64,000 nucleotides of DNA from NCBI GenBank assembly GCA_001767455.1, contig MELC01000022.1:16010-80009 (forward strand). The letters are read 5' to 3'. Below, in pieces: positions 17,034-23,878 of the stretch. The notes beneath the pieces are model-generated. The model was not told where the DNA came from. It searched no databases and saw nothing but the letters and a program-made list of their open reading frames with translations. The DNA is from Acidobacteria bacterium RIFCSPLOWO2_12_FULL_66_21. Lineage in GTDB: Bacteria; Acidobacteriota; Vicinamibacteria; Vicinamibacterales; 2-12-FULL-66-21. Every line of letters starts with the position of its first letter. Positions within the stretch are counted from its first letter, which is position 1. A program made the position numbers and the translations under genes.

Positions 17034-17427
17034 CACGTCCGTGTGGATCGACGTGTTCCGGAAGCCGGCGCGCCTCCGGCTGGCCGACCTGGTCGACGTG
17101 GACGAGGTGGTGACGGTACTGCCGATCGTGCAGGAGGTGTTGCAGGGGTTTCGCGAGGAGCGGGCGTTCGCCGTCGCGCGCGAGGCCATGCTCGCCTTCA
17201 CGATCCTGGAATCTCCGCTCGACGCGGACGTGTTTCTCGAAGCGGCCGGCCTGTATCGGGCGGCGCGGCGCGCGGGCCTCACCGTTCGCTCCGGCGTGGA
17301 CTGCCTCATCGCCGCGTGCGCGTTGCGGCACGACGCGACGGTCCTCCATCAGGATCGCGACTTCGACGCGCTCGCGCGCGTCTCCCCGCTCAAAGCCCAA
17401 TCGGTGACCCTCACCGCGCGGCACTAG
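17020..17427 (+). CDS. vapC: VapC-type PIN-domain ribonuclease toxin
   Basis: From the GTG at 17020 the product is 135 residues. PIN-domain acidic residues are visible: Asp in 'VLVDTSVWIDVF', Glu in 'VQEVLQGF', Asp in 'SGVDCLIAACA' and Asp in 'LHQDRDFDALA'. VapC toxins cut tRNA or rRNA when the antitoxin decays. An alternative ATG at 16984 would add 12 residues (MPPRTGPAESPA) that are not PIN-like. The 14-base overlap with vapB supports one mRNA. It sits at the edge of an accessory-looking gene run. Confidence 0.9.
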   Translation: MVLVDTSVWIDVFRKPARLRLADLVDVDEVVTVLPIVQEVLQGFREERAFAVAREAMLAFTILESPLDADVFLEAAGLYRAARRAGLTVRSGVDCLIAACALRHDATVLHQDRDFDALARVSPLKAQSVTLTARH

Positions 17428-17431
17428 CGCA

Positions 17432-17620
17432 TCATTCCGGCCGGTGCCCGCTGTGAAGCAGCCGCTCGATCTTCTCGAGTCGGATGGCCATGGCTTGCTG
17501 GCCGGTACGGATCTGGTGCAGCGTGACGAGCGCCCACACCGCCGCCCCTGCGGGCACCAGCCAGAACAGGCCGATGAGCAGAATCACCAGGAGTTCGGGC
17601 AGTCCAATGGAACCGAGCAT
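17432..17620 (-). CDS. Small membrane protein with TatA-like N-terminus
   Basis: The product is 62 residues with a strong GGGGGGAGG ribosome site. The start 'MLGSIGLPELLVILLIGLF' closely resembles TatA/TatB N-termini. The FGP hinge and amphipathic helix of true Tat proteins are missing, and a second hydrophobic segment follows (VPAGAAVWALVTLHQI). The tail 'AMAIRLEKIERLLHSG' is a short amphipathic or coiled helix. Function unknown; I would not call it TatA. Confidence 0.7.
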   Translation of the reverse strand: MLGSIGLPELLVILLIGLFWLVPAGAAVWALVTLHQIRTGQQAMAIRLEKIERLLHSGHRPE

Positions 17621-17829
17621 TCAGGCCTCCCCCCGCGCGACGCGCCGCGAGCCGCGGCTCAGGCAAGGCTCGCGCCGCGTTCGCGCAGCAGCGCCCGCGT
17701 GGAGGCCGTCGCACGGTCCCGAGGCGCAGCCCCTCGCCGCGTTCCCTGGGGCTTCCGAGCCGTACTACTCGAACCGCCATCTCGAAATCCCTGAAGAATC
17801 CCGTCGTCCCCGCGACGCGCTTGCCGCGC

Positions 17830-18084
17830 CTATTTCGTAATCCGCTTCACAGTGTAAGCGAACTGCACGGCCTTCCACTGTCCGTCGACGCGGACCACAA
17901 GCTCTCCTACCGGCGCGTCCCCTCTGCGCCCGTGCATGCGGAATCCGATGTCGGCTCCCGAGAGCACCGTGGGCTCGATCGGTTGTGTCGCGACAAGTCC
18001 TTGCGTGTAACCCCATGCCGCGGCGGCAAGAAGCGCGATGATGAACACGCCGCCGGTGAGCAGATGACGGAATGCGAGCTTCAT
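17830..18084 (-). CDS. Small exported or membrane-anchored protein of unknown function
   Basis: The product is 84 residues with the strong ribosome site GAGGAGGACAT before ATG. An N-terminal hydrophobic helix (TGGVFIIALLAAAAWGYTQG) acts as signal or anchor. The remainder is a small beta-like domain (GADIGFRMHGRRGDAPVGELVVRVDGQWKAV). No family recognised. Confidence 0.65.
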   Translation of the reverse strand: MKLAFRHLLTGGVFIIALLAAAAWGYTQGLVATQPIEPTVLSGADIGFRMHGRRGDAPVGELVVRVDGQWKAVQFAYTVKRITK

Positions 18085-18316
18085 ATGTCCTCCTCGACAG
18101 ACTCTCAGTGATCGGACGGCGCGGAGGACCAGGTGGTTGTCAAGGAAATTGCGCCGGCGTAGCGACGCGGACGAACACGGCGACGGTTTGCAGCGCGCTT
18201 CAGCGGATTGGCTCAGCCCCGAAGATCACGCCTGCGTTGTTGCTGATGTACGCCAACCCGCAGGGGTCCGTCCTGTCCTTGATCTTCATGAAACAACCCG
18301 GAAATTGAAGCCATCT

Positions 18317-19165
18317 CTAACGCTGCTCGAGATGGAGATCGAGTCGGCTCACGCCTTGAACGCCTCGACCCACCACCTGCGAACTCGGCGCGTAGTTCGG
18401 ATGCGTGACGTACAGAAATGTCGTGTTGAAGCCGATCGTCCCTTCCGAAGGGCAGCCGAGATCGATGCGATACCAACCGTCCTGTCCGCTGGTTGTGGTT
18501 ACGCCCGCGACAGAAACGGTCGCGCCGGCGACTGGTTGCAGCGTTCGGGCATCCACGAGCGTTCCATAGCGCGAAATGCAGGTGCCGGTGTCAACAAGGA
18601 GATCGCCGCGATACGTGGATCCCGTGACTCGCGCCATGCCGGCATGTCTGCCGTCCATCCAGACAGTAAACGAACCGATACTCGGCATCGACATGAGGTA
18701 AACGCCACTGGCGTCCGTCGTCGCGCGTGCCTCCTGTGCTCCGCCGGTGAACTGGACCACCACCCCTGGGACCGACGCGTTCGTGCCGAAGTCGAGTACC
18801 CGTCCGCGGATCCCATTCGCCGCGGTCAAGGCAATCGAGGCTGACAGGGACTTCCAGGTTCCAGTGATCGTGGCGCGGCCTTCATTGCGCACGCTCACGA
18901 CACCGTCGGGCGAAACATCACATACGGTTTCGTCGGAGGTGCTCCAGGTGGTACCGGCGGAGGCATCGACCACCCAGCCGTTGTCGTACGCCACGAGTGC
19001 ACGAAGCCGTGCGGATTCTCCGAGAAGCAGTTGCGTCCGGTCGGCAGAAATCGAGAGGGAGCCCGATCCGGGAGGAGCCGAACTCGGACTGGTCGTCGAG
19101 GGAGACGAGCCTCCGCATGCCAGCATGAATCCCAACGCTGCGACAAGAACACCTGCACGAGACAT
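18317..19165 (-). CDS. Lipoprotein with Ig-like and carboxypeptidase-regulatory-like domains
   Basis: The product is 282 residues. ATG at 19165 has GAGG six bases upstream. The lipobox is 'LGFMLACGGSS', followed by a Ser/Thr/Pro linker. Residues about 40-120 resemble a bacterial Ig-like (Big-2) domain ('TTWSTSDETVCDVSPDGVVSV', 'EGRATITGTW'). Two carboxypeptidase-regulatory-like beta-sandwiches follow ('GRVLDFGTNASVPGVVVQF', 'GTLVDARTLQPVAGATVSV'). It is probably a surface or periplasmic structural protein. It lies 32 bases downstream of the PEGA lipoprotein gene on the same strand. Confidence 0.82.
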   Translation of the reverse strand: MSRAGVLVAALGFMLACGGSSPSTTSPSSAPPGSGSLSISADRTQLLLGESARLRALVAYDNGWVVDASAGTTWSTSDETVCDVSPDGVVSVRNEGRATITGTWKSLSASIALTAANGIRGRVLDFGTNASVPGVVVQFTGGAQEARATTDASGVYLMSMPSIGSFTVWMDGRHAGMARVTGSTYRGDLLVDTGTCISRYGTLVDARTLQPVAGATVSVAGVTTTSGQDGWYRIDLGCPSEGTIGFNTTFLYVTHPNYAPSSQVVGRGVQGVSRLDLHLEQR

Positions 19166-19197
19166 GTCCATCCTCAAAAGCCCGATTCCGGGCCATA

Positions 19198-19767
19198 TCA
19201 ACGGCCGCGTCGCGGGCGCCGCGGACCAGTGTGCAGCGGTTCGAGCACGACTTCCACGCGTGCCGGAAGCTTGTACGCTGCGCCCGTTAGGAAATCGATT
19301 CCCACGCCCACCGCCGGGAACACGAACGTGTACGCCACCTGCTGAGAGTGAGACCACGGATTGTCCGCCAGACCCTTCGGCCCGCTCAGCGGGTTCCAGG
19401 CGAAGAGCGCAAACGGGAGGTTTCCAGCCACCGCGCCACTGATCGATCTCTTCAGCGGCACGTCAACGGGCACATACCCCTCTTTCACGACGCGCAGAAC
19501 GTGTCTGTCGCCGTTCCTCTTCAAGACCACCCGAACCGGCGTAATGCCCACGACCTGGCCCGCAAGAAGCACTTGCGCGCCGGTCGGCTCTGAGACGACT
19601 TCGACTGCCTGCGTTGCCGTACCCCGGCCAGGCGACGGAGCCTTGTGGACCACCGACGCACACCCGCCCAGCAGCAGTCCGGCTGCTCCCAAGCCAATCG
19701 CGAGCCCGCGCAGCGACGGCGATTGATCTGCTCCCGGTTGCGGCTGACCCGAATTCACAGTACGCAC
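19198..19767 (-). CDS. PEGA-domain lipoprotein
   Basis: The product is 189 residues, probably starting at GTG 19767. A lipobox 'LLLGGCASV' lies unusually far in (about residue 36). The PEGA-type beta domain follows: 'VEVVSEPTGAQVLLAGQVVGITP' with 'HVLRVVKEGYVP'. The C-terminal part is hydrophobic (SGAVAGNLPFALFAWNPLSG; YTFVFPAVGVGIDFLTGAAY), as in acidobacterial PEGA proteins. Likely envelope-located, function unknown. The next gene upstream ends only 18 bases away, so these form a transcription unit. Confidence 0.78.
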   Translation of the reverse strand: MRTVNSGQPQPGADQSPSLRGLAIGLGAAGLLLGGCASVVHKAPSPGRGTATQAVEVVSEPTGAQVLLAGQVVGITPVRVVLKRNGDRHVLRVVKEGYVPVDVPLKRSISGAVAGNLPFALFAWNPLSGPKGLADNPWSHSQQVAYTFVFPAVGVGIDFLTGAAYKLPARVEVVLEPLHTGPRRPRRGR

Positions 19768-19785
19768 GCTCGTGCCACCGGCCTC

Positions 19786-20169
19786 TCAAGTCCCCGAACC
19801 ACGCAGCGCGGGCAGGAGGAGCAGGATGATCTGCACGATGCTCAGCAGGGTGCCGAACGGAAGATACCAGAGACCGAGTGCCGCGCAGGCGAACATCCCC
19901 CACCAGGCCCACCGCCACCCCAACGCAAAGCACACCACGACCGCGAGCCATGCAACTCCGAGCACGAGATGAACGGATTTCATCAGAGTCGATCGCGGTT
20001 CGATCCCTGCCGCCGAAACGAGGCCGGCCCACGGCCCGAGCTGCCCGGCGTGCGGTCCCGTCCCCGGTGTCACGTAGTCCCCGAGCACGAGCGCACGACC
20101 ACCGTCGAAGGCCAGCCAGCCAGCCTCGATACAGGCCAGGACGACGACGACCCATGCGAGCCAATGCAT
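19786..20169 (-). CDS. Four-helix membrane protein of unknown function
   Basis: The product is 127 residues. ATG 20169 is preceded by AAGG, and upstream residues of the ORF track are an artefact. Four hydrophobic helices are visible (WLAWVVVVLACIEAGWLAF; LVLGVAWLAVVVCFALGW; WWGMFACAALGLWYLPF; LLSIVQIILLLLPAL). Trp-rich, small and without charged motifs, it resembles widespread uncharacterised inner-membrane proteins. Confidence 0.7.
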   Translation of the reverse strand: MHWLAWVVVVLACIEAGWLAFDGGRALVLGDYVTPGTGPHAGQLGPWAGLVSAAGIEPRSTLMKSVHLVLGVAWLAVVVCFALGWRWAWWGMFACAALGLWYLPFGTLLSIVQIILLLLPALRGSGT

Positions 20170-20221
20170 CCTTGGACCTGATACAGGCTCTTCGGTTTCT
20201 TCGATGATTCTTTCGTTCAAG

Positions 20222-20242
20222 AGGCCGTCTGACGTGCGGCCT
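20222..20242 (-). terminator. Hairpin after the 214-aa coiled-coil gene
   Basis: AGGCCG-(9)-CGGCCT immediately follows the minus-strand stop at 20246. There is no T-run, so it may be a pause or mRNA-stability hairpin rather than a full terminator. Confidence 0.4.
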
Positions 20243-20245
20243 GGG

Positions 20246-20890
20246 CTACAAGCCGAAAAACCCGAGCGCGGCCCACGTCTGCAGCTTCGAGGCGAGCGGC
20301 AGCGCGAGGCGCTGGTTCTGCTCGGGGACGCGTTCCCTGGCCTCGAACCGGCGCACCACCACGGTCGCGTCGGGCACGCCGGCGAGCACCTCTGATACGT
20401 CCACCTGGGACAAGCGCAGCCCCGCTGCATAATAGAGTTGTTTGCGAACCCACTCGAACTCCTCCTTCGAGAAGTTCGCTCGATTCATCGCATCGATCTG
20501 CGCCACCTTGGCATTCAGATAGACACCCTTGATGTCTCCGAACGCGAGCAGTGCGGTCTGGACCGACAGAGCGTGTGTTTCGCGCGCCCGCTCCAGATCC
20601 GCCTGGCTCCGCGCCAGGACTGCGATTCCGGCCGCCAGTTGCTTCTGGACTTCTTCCTCCACGACAGCGAACTTCGCGGTCTGCTCCGCGGTGAGTTCCC
20701 CGGAGGCCGGCGCCAGAAACTCAGCGCGGTTCTGCAGCCGCCGCTCTTCGAGCGTTTTCCCGCCAGCCATGGCCATGAGCGGCGAACCGAGGGGCCGGTA
20801 CACTTTCACGTAGAAGGCGGTTCCCGCCGCGCCGACGACCAGCAGGAGCACGCCAGCCCCAATCAGGAGAGCGACTCCGGTTCTCTTCAT
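20246..20890 (-). CDS. Membrane-anchored helical protein of unknown function
   Basis: The product is 214 residues from ATG 20890 (GAGG seven bases upstream). One N-terminal membrane helix (GVALLIGAGVLLLVVGAAG) precedes a long helical, Glu/Ala/Lys-rich region (LTAEQTAKFAVVEEEVQKQLAAGIAVLARSQ). The C-terminal part includes 'VWVRKQLYYAAGL'-like motifs. No family is recognised. Single TM plus a helical ectodomain suggests a periplasmic scaffold. Confidence 0.72.
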   Translation of the reverse strand: MKRTGVALLIGAGVLLLVVGAAGTAFYVKVYRPLGSPLMAMAGGKTLEERRLQNRAEFLAPASGELTAEQTAKFAVVEEEVQKQLAAGIAVLARSQADLERARETHALSVQTALLAFGDIKGVYLNAKVAQIDAMNRANFSKEEFEWVRKQLYYAAGLRLSQVDVSEVLAGVPDATVVVRRFEARERVPEQNQRLALPLASKLQTWAALGFFGL

Positions 20891-21080
20891 GTCGCGCCTC
20901 GGCTTCAAACAGTCGCGGTCCAAAACCCGCCAATCGGCACCCTACGCCAGTCAGACTCTTTACTTTCATTGGCTTTGGCATGTTGCTCCTCCAACCATGC
21001 GCCGATGGGTACCGTTCGTCGAACTCGCTCCATCGTTCGCCGGCGCCGTCAGATGCATCTGGCTCTGATGTGGCGCCGCC

Positions 21081-21479
21081 TCAAGCGGGCTCTACGCCCA
21101 TGAGACGTCGAATGGGCAGGTTGTCTGCGTACACTCGCCACATCGCCACTTGGCCATCACGTATCTCTGCCAGCCAGGCGGCAGGGACCTCCCACGTGCC
21201 GGCCTGCCTACCGGAACTTCCGCCGGCGAATGTTCCTCCGGCTGCGCCGAACAACGCGACGACTCCGTCGGCCTGAAGCGTCCTCTCGACCTTGATCCAG
21301 TAGTCCGGGACCAGGTCGAAGTAGTGCTTCCAGCCGGCCCGCATGGCGGCACGGCCGGCAACGTGATTGTCGAGGGCATCGATGAACACGTGGTCGTCGG
21401 TCATCAGCTCGCTCAAGCCGACGAGGTCGTGTTCGTTGATCCGGGCCACGAATGCGACCGCTACCTCCGCGGGTCGCAT
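21081..21479 (-). CDS. SnoaL/NTF2-like protein
   Basis: The product is 132 residues. ATG 21479 is preceded by GGAGGAGGG. It begins 'AVAFVARINEHDLVGLSELMTDDHVFIDAL', the classic SnoaL-like helix and strand, followed by 'AMRAGWKHYFDLVPDYWIKVE' and 'GTWEVPAAWLAEIRDGQVAMWRVYADN'. Members are small cone-shaped isomerases, hydrolases or binding proteins; the ligand is unknown. It directly follows a broken VOC gene with attC-like ends, so it may have arrived on a gene cassette. Confidence 0.85.
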   Translation of the reverse strand: MRPAEVAVAFVARINEHDLVGLSELMTDDHVFIDALDNHVAGRAAMRAGWKHYFDLVPDYWIKVERTLQADGVVALFGAAGGTFAGGSSGRQAGTWEVPAAWLAEIRDGQVAMWRVYADNLPIRRLMGVEPA

Positions 21480-21513
21480 CCCTCCTCCTGAACTCCACAT
21501 GACGTCGGGCGTC

Positions 21514-21716
21514 TCAGCCGCAGCGGCTCATGATCGCACCGGCCGCCGTCGACTGCAAACCGATGTTCGCCGGCGTCGCGCTGTCTACCACCTCGACGCT
21601 CACATCCGGCAGCACCGTTGACTGACCATCATCCCGCAAGACGCTGATCTGGGCTGTCGGATTGATCGGCGATACGAACGTGACGACAAAACCCGGTGCA
21701 GCCGCTTGTTCGGCAG
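21514..21716 (-). pseudogene. Truncated VOC/glyoxalase fragment flanked by attC-like sequences
   Basis: About 36 residues match the C-terminal half of a VOC/glyoxalase protein ('GFVVTFVSPINPTAQISVL', 'LPDVSVEVVD'); the N-terminal half is absent. Upstream, GCCGAACAAGCGGCTGCACC (from 21716) resembles the R''-L'' half of an integron attC site. Downstream, TTTGCAGTCGACGG...GCGGCTGAG has the paired L boxes, and its read-through peptide is 'GLQSTAAGAIMSRCG'. I recall near-identical read-through tails in other acidobacterial ORFs. A clean RYYYAAC/GTTRRRY pair is missing, so the sites are degenerate. Confidence 0.55.
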
Positions 21717-21754
21717 CGCCGGTGTGATTGTGTCGAAGCCCGTGTCTCCACCCC

Positions 21755-22192
21755 TCATCGACTGGCGGCCTGATACCAGCGCCGCAGGCCCAGGGCGACC
21801 AGCGCGCCCGCGCAGAGACCCGGCAGTGTCGCCGCCACGTCGCGCCAGTCGAACGTATATATCCTCCGCACGAATGGCAGAATCTGCGCGAATTCCAACC
21901 CAAGCGCGACGGTCCCGGCCAGCCGCGTCGCCCGAGCGATCGTGAGGCGCGCGAATCGGCGCTCGCTGGACAGGATCACAAGCAGCAGTCCCGCCGGACC
22001 GATGAGGCTCGGTGCAATCCCGAAGACCACCGGATCGATGCCCAAGTCAAGACGGCGCGCTTCTTTGACCGGCAGGATCAGCACCCAGCAGATTGCACCG
22101 ATGTACCCGTACATGCGCTTCAGCCGCTGAGACGCGCTAACAGTAGGTGCCGGCTGCATTCTGAGTGTCGGTCGGAAGAGGTGATCCAGCAT
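21755..22192 (-). CDS. VanZ-like membrane protein
   Basis: The product is 145 residues from ATG 22192, though a weak ribosome site leaves the start uncertain (MYGYIGA... is an alternative). Three to four hydrophobic helices are present. The C-terminal motif 'LGLEFAQILPFVRRIYTFDWRDVAATLPGLCAGAL' matches the VanZ pattern of an E-x-x-Q-x-x-x-P helix, then F-D-x-x-D-v-x-A-N/T. VanZ-like proteins are small inner-membrane proteins of uncertain role, some linked to glycopeptide tolerance. Confidence 0.7.
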   Translation of the reverse strand: MLDHLFRPTLRMQPAPTVSASQRLKRMYGYIGAICWVLILPVKEARRLDLGIDPVVFGIAPSLIGPAGLLLVILSSERRFARLTIARATRLAGTVALGLEFAQILPFVRRIYTFDWRDVAATLPGLCAGALVALGLRRWYQAASR

Positions 22193-22232
22193 TACTGAGC
22201 CGAGAATCGCAGACGGTACCGTCGCCGGTCGA

Positions 22233-22763
22233 TCAGGTCCCTCCGCCAGCCAGCACCCTGGCGATCGCGGTGATGGTATTCCAGTTGCGCGTGGTGACCG
22301 GGACCCCAAAAAGCCGGTCGAACGTGCCAAGGTAGCTGATGACCTTCATGTGGCGCCGGTACACGCCGAAGACGAACCGGTTGTCCCTCGCGAGGATCTT
22401 CAGCAGCCACCTGCCGCTGGAAGGAAAGCTCATGGGCGTCAACGGCGCCGAGCGGGGGCGTTTGGACAGGACGCTCACGAAGCGGACGATGTCGTGTCGA
22501 ACGGGCTGGTCCGCGAAATGATTCTGAGACATCAGTCTGACAATCTCGCGGCCCTCGCAGATCATGATCTCGGTCTCAAAGGGAAGCCTGCGTGCCAATT
22601 CGGCGCGGAGTTGCGCCCGGGTGACAGGCCGCCGGATCACGAAGGTGCCCGCCGCGCCGATGTTGACGGCATCGAGGTGCTTCAGTTGTTCGGCGAGCGG
22701 GCCAGGTCGGAAGATCCTGTGACCGCCGACGTTGACCCCTCTCAGAAGAACCACGAGTGCCAC
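22233..22763 (-). CDS. DUF1697-family protein
   Basis: The product is 176 residues from a GTG start with GAGG upstream. It opens 'MALVVLLRGVNVGGHRIFRP', the DUF1697 signature (LLRGINVGGxN), followed by 'LKHLDAVNIGAAGTFVIRR' (usually 'yiqSGNvvf'). Here SGN is replaced by AAGT, as in a subset of the family. The fold is alpha-beta and the role is unknown; it is common in soil bacteria. It is in tandem with the methyltransferase upstream. Confidence 0.85.
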   Translation of the reverse strand: MALVVLLRGVNVGGHRIFRPGPLAEQLKHLDAVNIGAAGTFVIRRPVTRAQLRAELARRLPFETEIMICEGREIVRLMSQNHFADQPVRHDIVRFVSVLSKRPRSAPLTPMSFPSSGRWLLKILARDNRFVFGVYRRHMKVISYLGTFDRLFGVPVTTRNWNTITAIARVLAGGGT

Positions 22764-22814
22764 GCGTTTCCTCTCGATGTTGTTGACCAGGCTGACCAGC
22801 GTTTCACCGCACGA

Positions 22815-23492
22815 TCAGGGCGCCGCGGGCTTGTCCCACAGAATCGTATAGCGCCACAACGCGTGGTCCAGGACGCGTGCGCCGGGCAGGATCCGATCGG
22901 CGAGCGCCCTGGCTTCATCGAACGAGAGGTATGTCTCGCCGGCGCCATGGCGGGCCCATGCCTCTCGCACGCGACGGCTCGACCGCAGACGGCCGGTGCG
23001 GACCAGGCAAATCAGGAGGGTGTGCGCGAGCGCGCTGCAGGACCGCAGCGTTTCGCGGAGACTGCTGTCGCGCCGAAGGTCCTGGACGATCAAACGGCCT
23101 CCAGGCCGGAGCAGCGCAGCCATTCGCGCGATCGCCATGTCGTAGGGCATGTGGTGAAGCACCGCGGCGGAGACGACGCAGTCGAAGCTGGCTTCGGCGA
23201 GCTCGGCCTCGAGAAAATTGCCGCAGATGAAAGACACGCCCGGGGCATTCTCCGCTCGGCGCGCCCGTTCGATCATCACAGGGGACAGATCGATGCCGAC
23301 CACTTCCCTGCCGTCGGAGGCAATCGCAAACGCAAGACCCCCAAGACCGCAGCCGACGTCGAGCACGCGGACCGTCCCGGCGGGCACGAGAGAGGCCAGG
23401 AACCGATCGCAGCGATCCGAGCCGCTCCCCCGCGGACCGGCGAGCCGCGCGATTTCGTCGAAATCCGCCCGGACGCGTTCGGCGTCGTGCAT
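22815..23492 (-). CDS. Class I SAM-dependent methyltransferase
   Basis: The product is 225 residues from ATG 23492 (a TTG six codons earlier is possible). SAM-binding motif I is 'VRVLDVGCGLGGLAFAIA', motif II 'VVGIDLSPVMIERAR', and later 'FDCVVSAAVLHHMPYD' and 'LLRPGGRLIVQDLRR'. This is the methyltransf_11/25 type acting on small molecules or lipids. The substrate is not predictable. It heads the minus-strand run towards DUF1697. Confidence 0.88.
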   Translation of the reverse strand: MHDAERVRADFDEIARLAGPRGSGSDRCDRFLASLVPAGTVRVLDVGCGLGGLAFAIASDGREVVGIDLSPVMIERARRAENAPGVSFICGNFLEAELAEASFDCVVSAAVLHHMPYDMAIARMAALLRPGGRLIVQDLRRDSSLRETLRSCSALAHTLLICLVRTGRLRSSRRVREAWARHGAGETYLSFDEARALADRILPGARVLDHALWRYTILWDKPAAP

Positions 23493-23540
23493 CGCGTCAG
23501 CGCACGTCAACAGTCAAGGTGAACGGAGGGACCCCGAGCT

Positions 23541-23565
23541 GCGAGCAACGAGCAACGAGGCACGA
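23541..23565. repeat. 7-bp repeat (GAGCAAC)
   Basis: GCGAGCAACGAGCAACGAGG: units of GAGCAAC at period 7, just after the stop of the last gene of the 23.6-31.6 kb operon. The same word recurs at 48.29 kb. Confidence 0.7.
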
Positions 23566-23566
23566 A

Positions 23567-23860
23567 TTATTCAGTGCTGAAGGCCTTGCGCGCATGTTGC
23601 GAGTGCAGCTCGTGCAGCAGGCGCATGACGTTGTAGGCGCTCATCTCGACGAGCACCGACGTCACATAGGTGTGCACATCGTCGCTCAGGAGCGGCTCGA
23701 GCTGCTTCATCGCCGCGGTGACGCGCTCCTCCTGCCGCTTCAGCTCCTCGCGCGAGACGACGCCGTCCTCCATCGCGTTTGTGAAGGATTCGAGCTTGGT
23801 GATCTGCTCCTGGATCACGGGATGCTCCGCCCTCTCGTCGAACCAGCTCGTTCGCGCCAC
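23567..23860 (-). CDS. Small helical protein, last gene of the AAA/PspA/ABC operon
   Basis: The product is 97 residues. GTG 23860 has AAGGAGG seven bases upstream, better than the ATG in the ORF track. The sequence is highly helical (IQEQITKLESFTNAMEDGVVSREELKRQEERVTAAMKQL...), with a heptad-like N-terminal half and a second helix (TYVTSVLVEMSAYNVMRLLHEL). It starts 18 bases after the AAA ATPase stop, so it is translationally linked. I do not recognise a family; an adaptor or cofactor for the ATPase is plausible from position. Confidence 0.75.
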   Translation of the reverse strand: MARTSWFDERAEHPVIQEQITKLESFTNAMEDGVVSREELKRQEERVTAAMKQLEPLLSDDVHTYVTSVLVEMSAYNVMRLLHELHSQHARKAFSTE

Positions 23861-23878
23861 GTGCCGCCTCCTTGTCAT

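Noticed and set aside
17432-17620. True TatA protein
   Set aside because: Lacks the FGP hinge and amphipathic helix after the first membrane segment.
18201-18290. Short-chain dehydrogenase fragment ('NNAGVIFGAEPI' on the minus strand)
   Set aside because: Only about a dozen residues resemble the SDR NNAG motif, with no flanking similarity; could be chance.
20721-20981. Alternative start at 20981 with a good ribosome site
   Set aside because: Its frame runs out of phase through the helical protein at 20246-20890 and gives an Arg-rich product; probably a coincidental site or leader remnant.
16794-23492. Complete integron cassette array
   Set aside because: Only the 21.5 kb site has attC-like structure; no canonical RYYYAAC/GTTRRRY pair and no integrase gene are visible, and most genes are operon-spaced.
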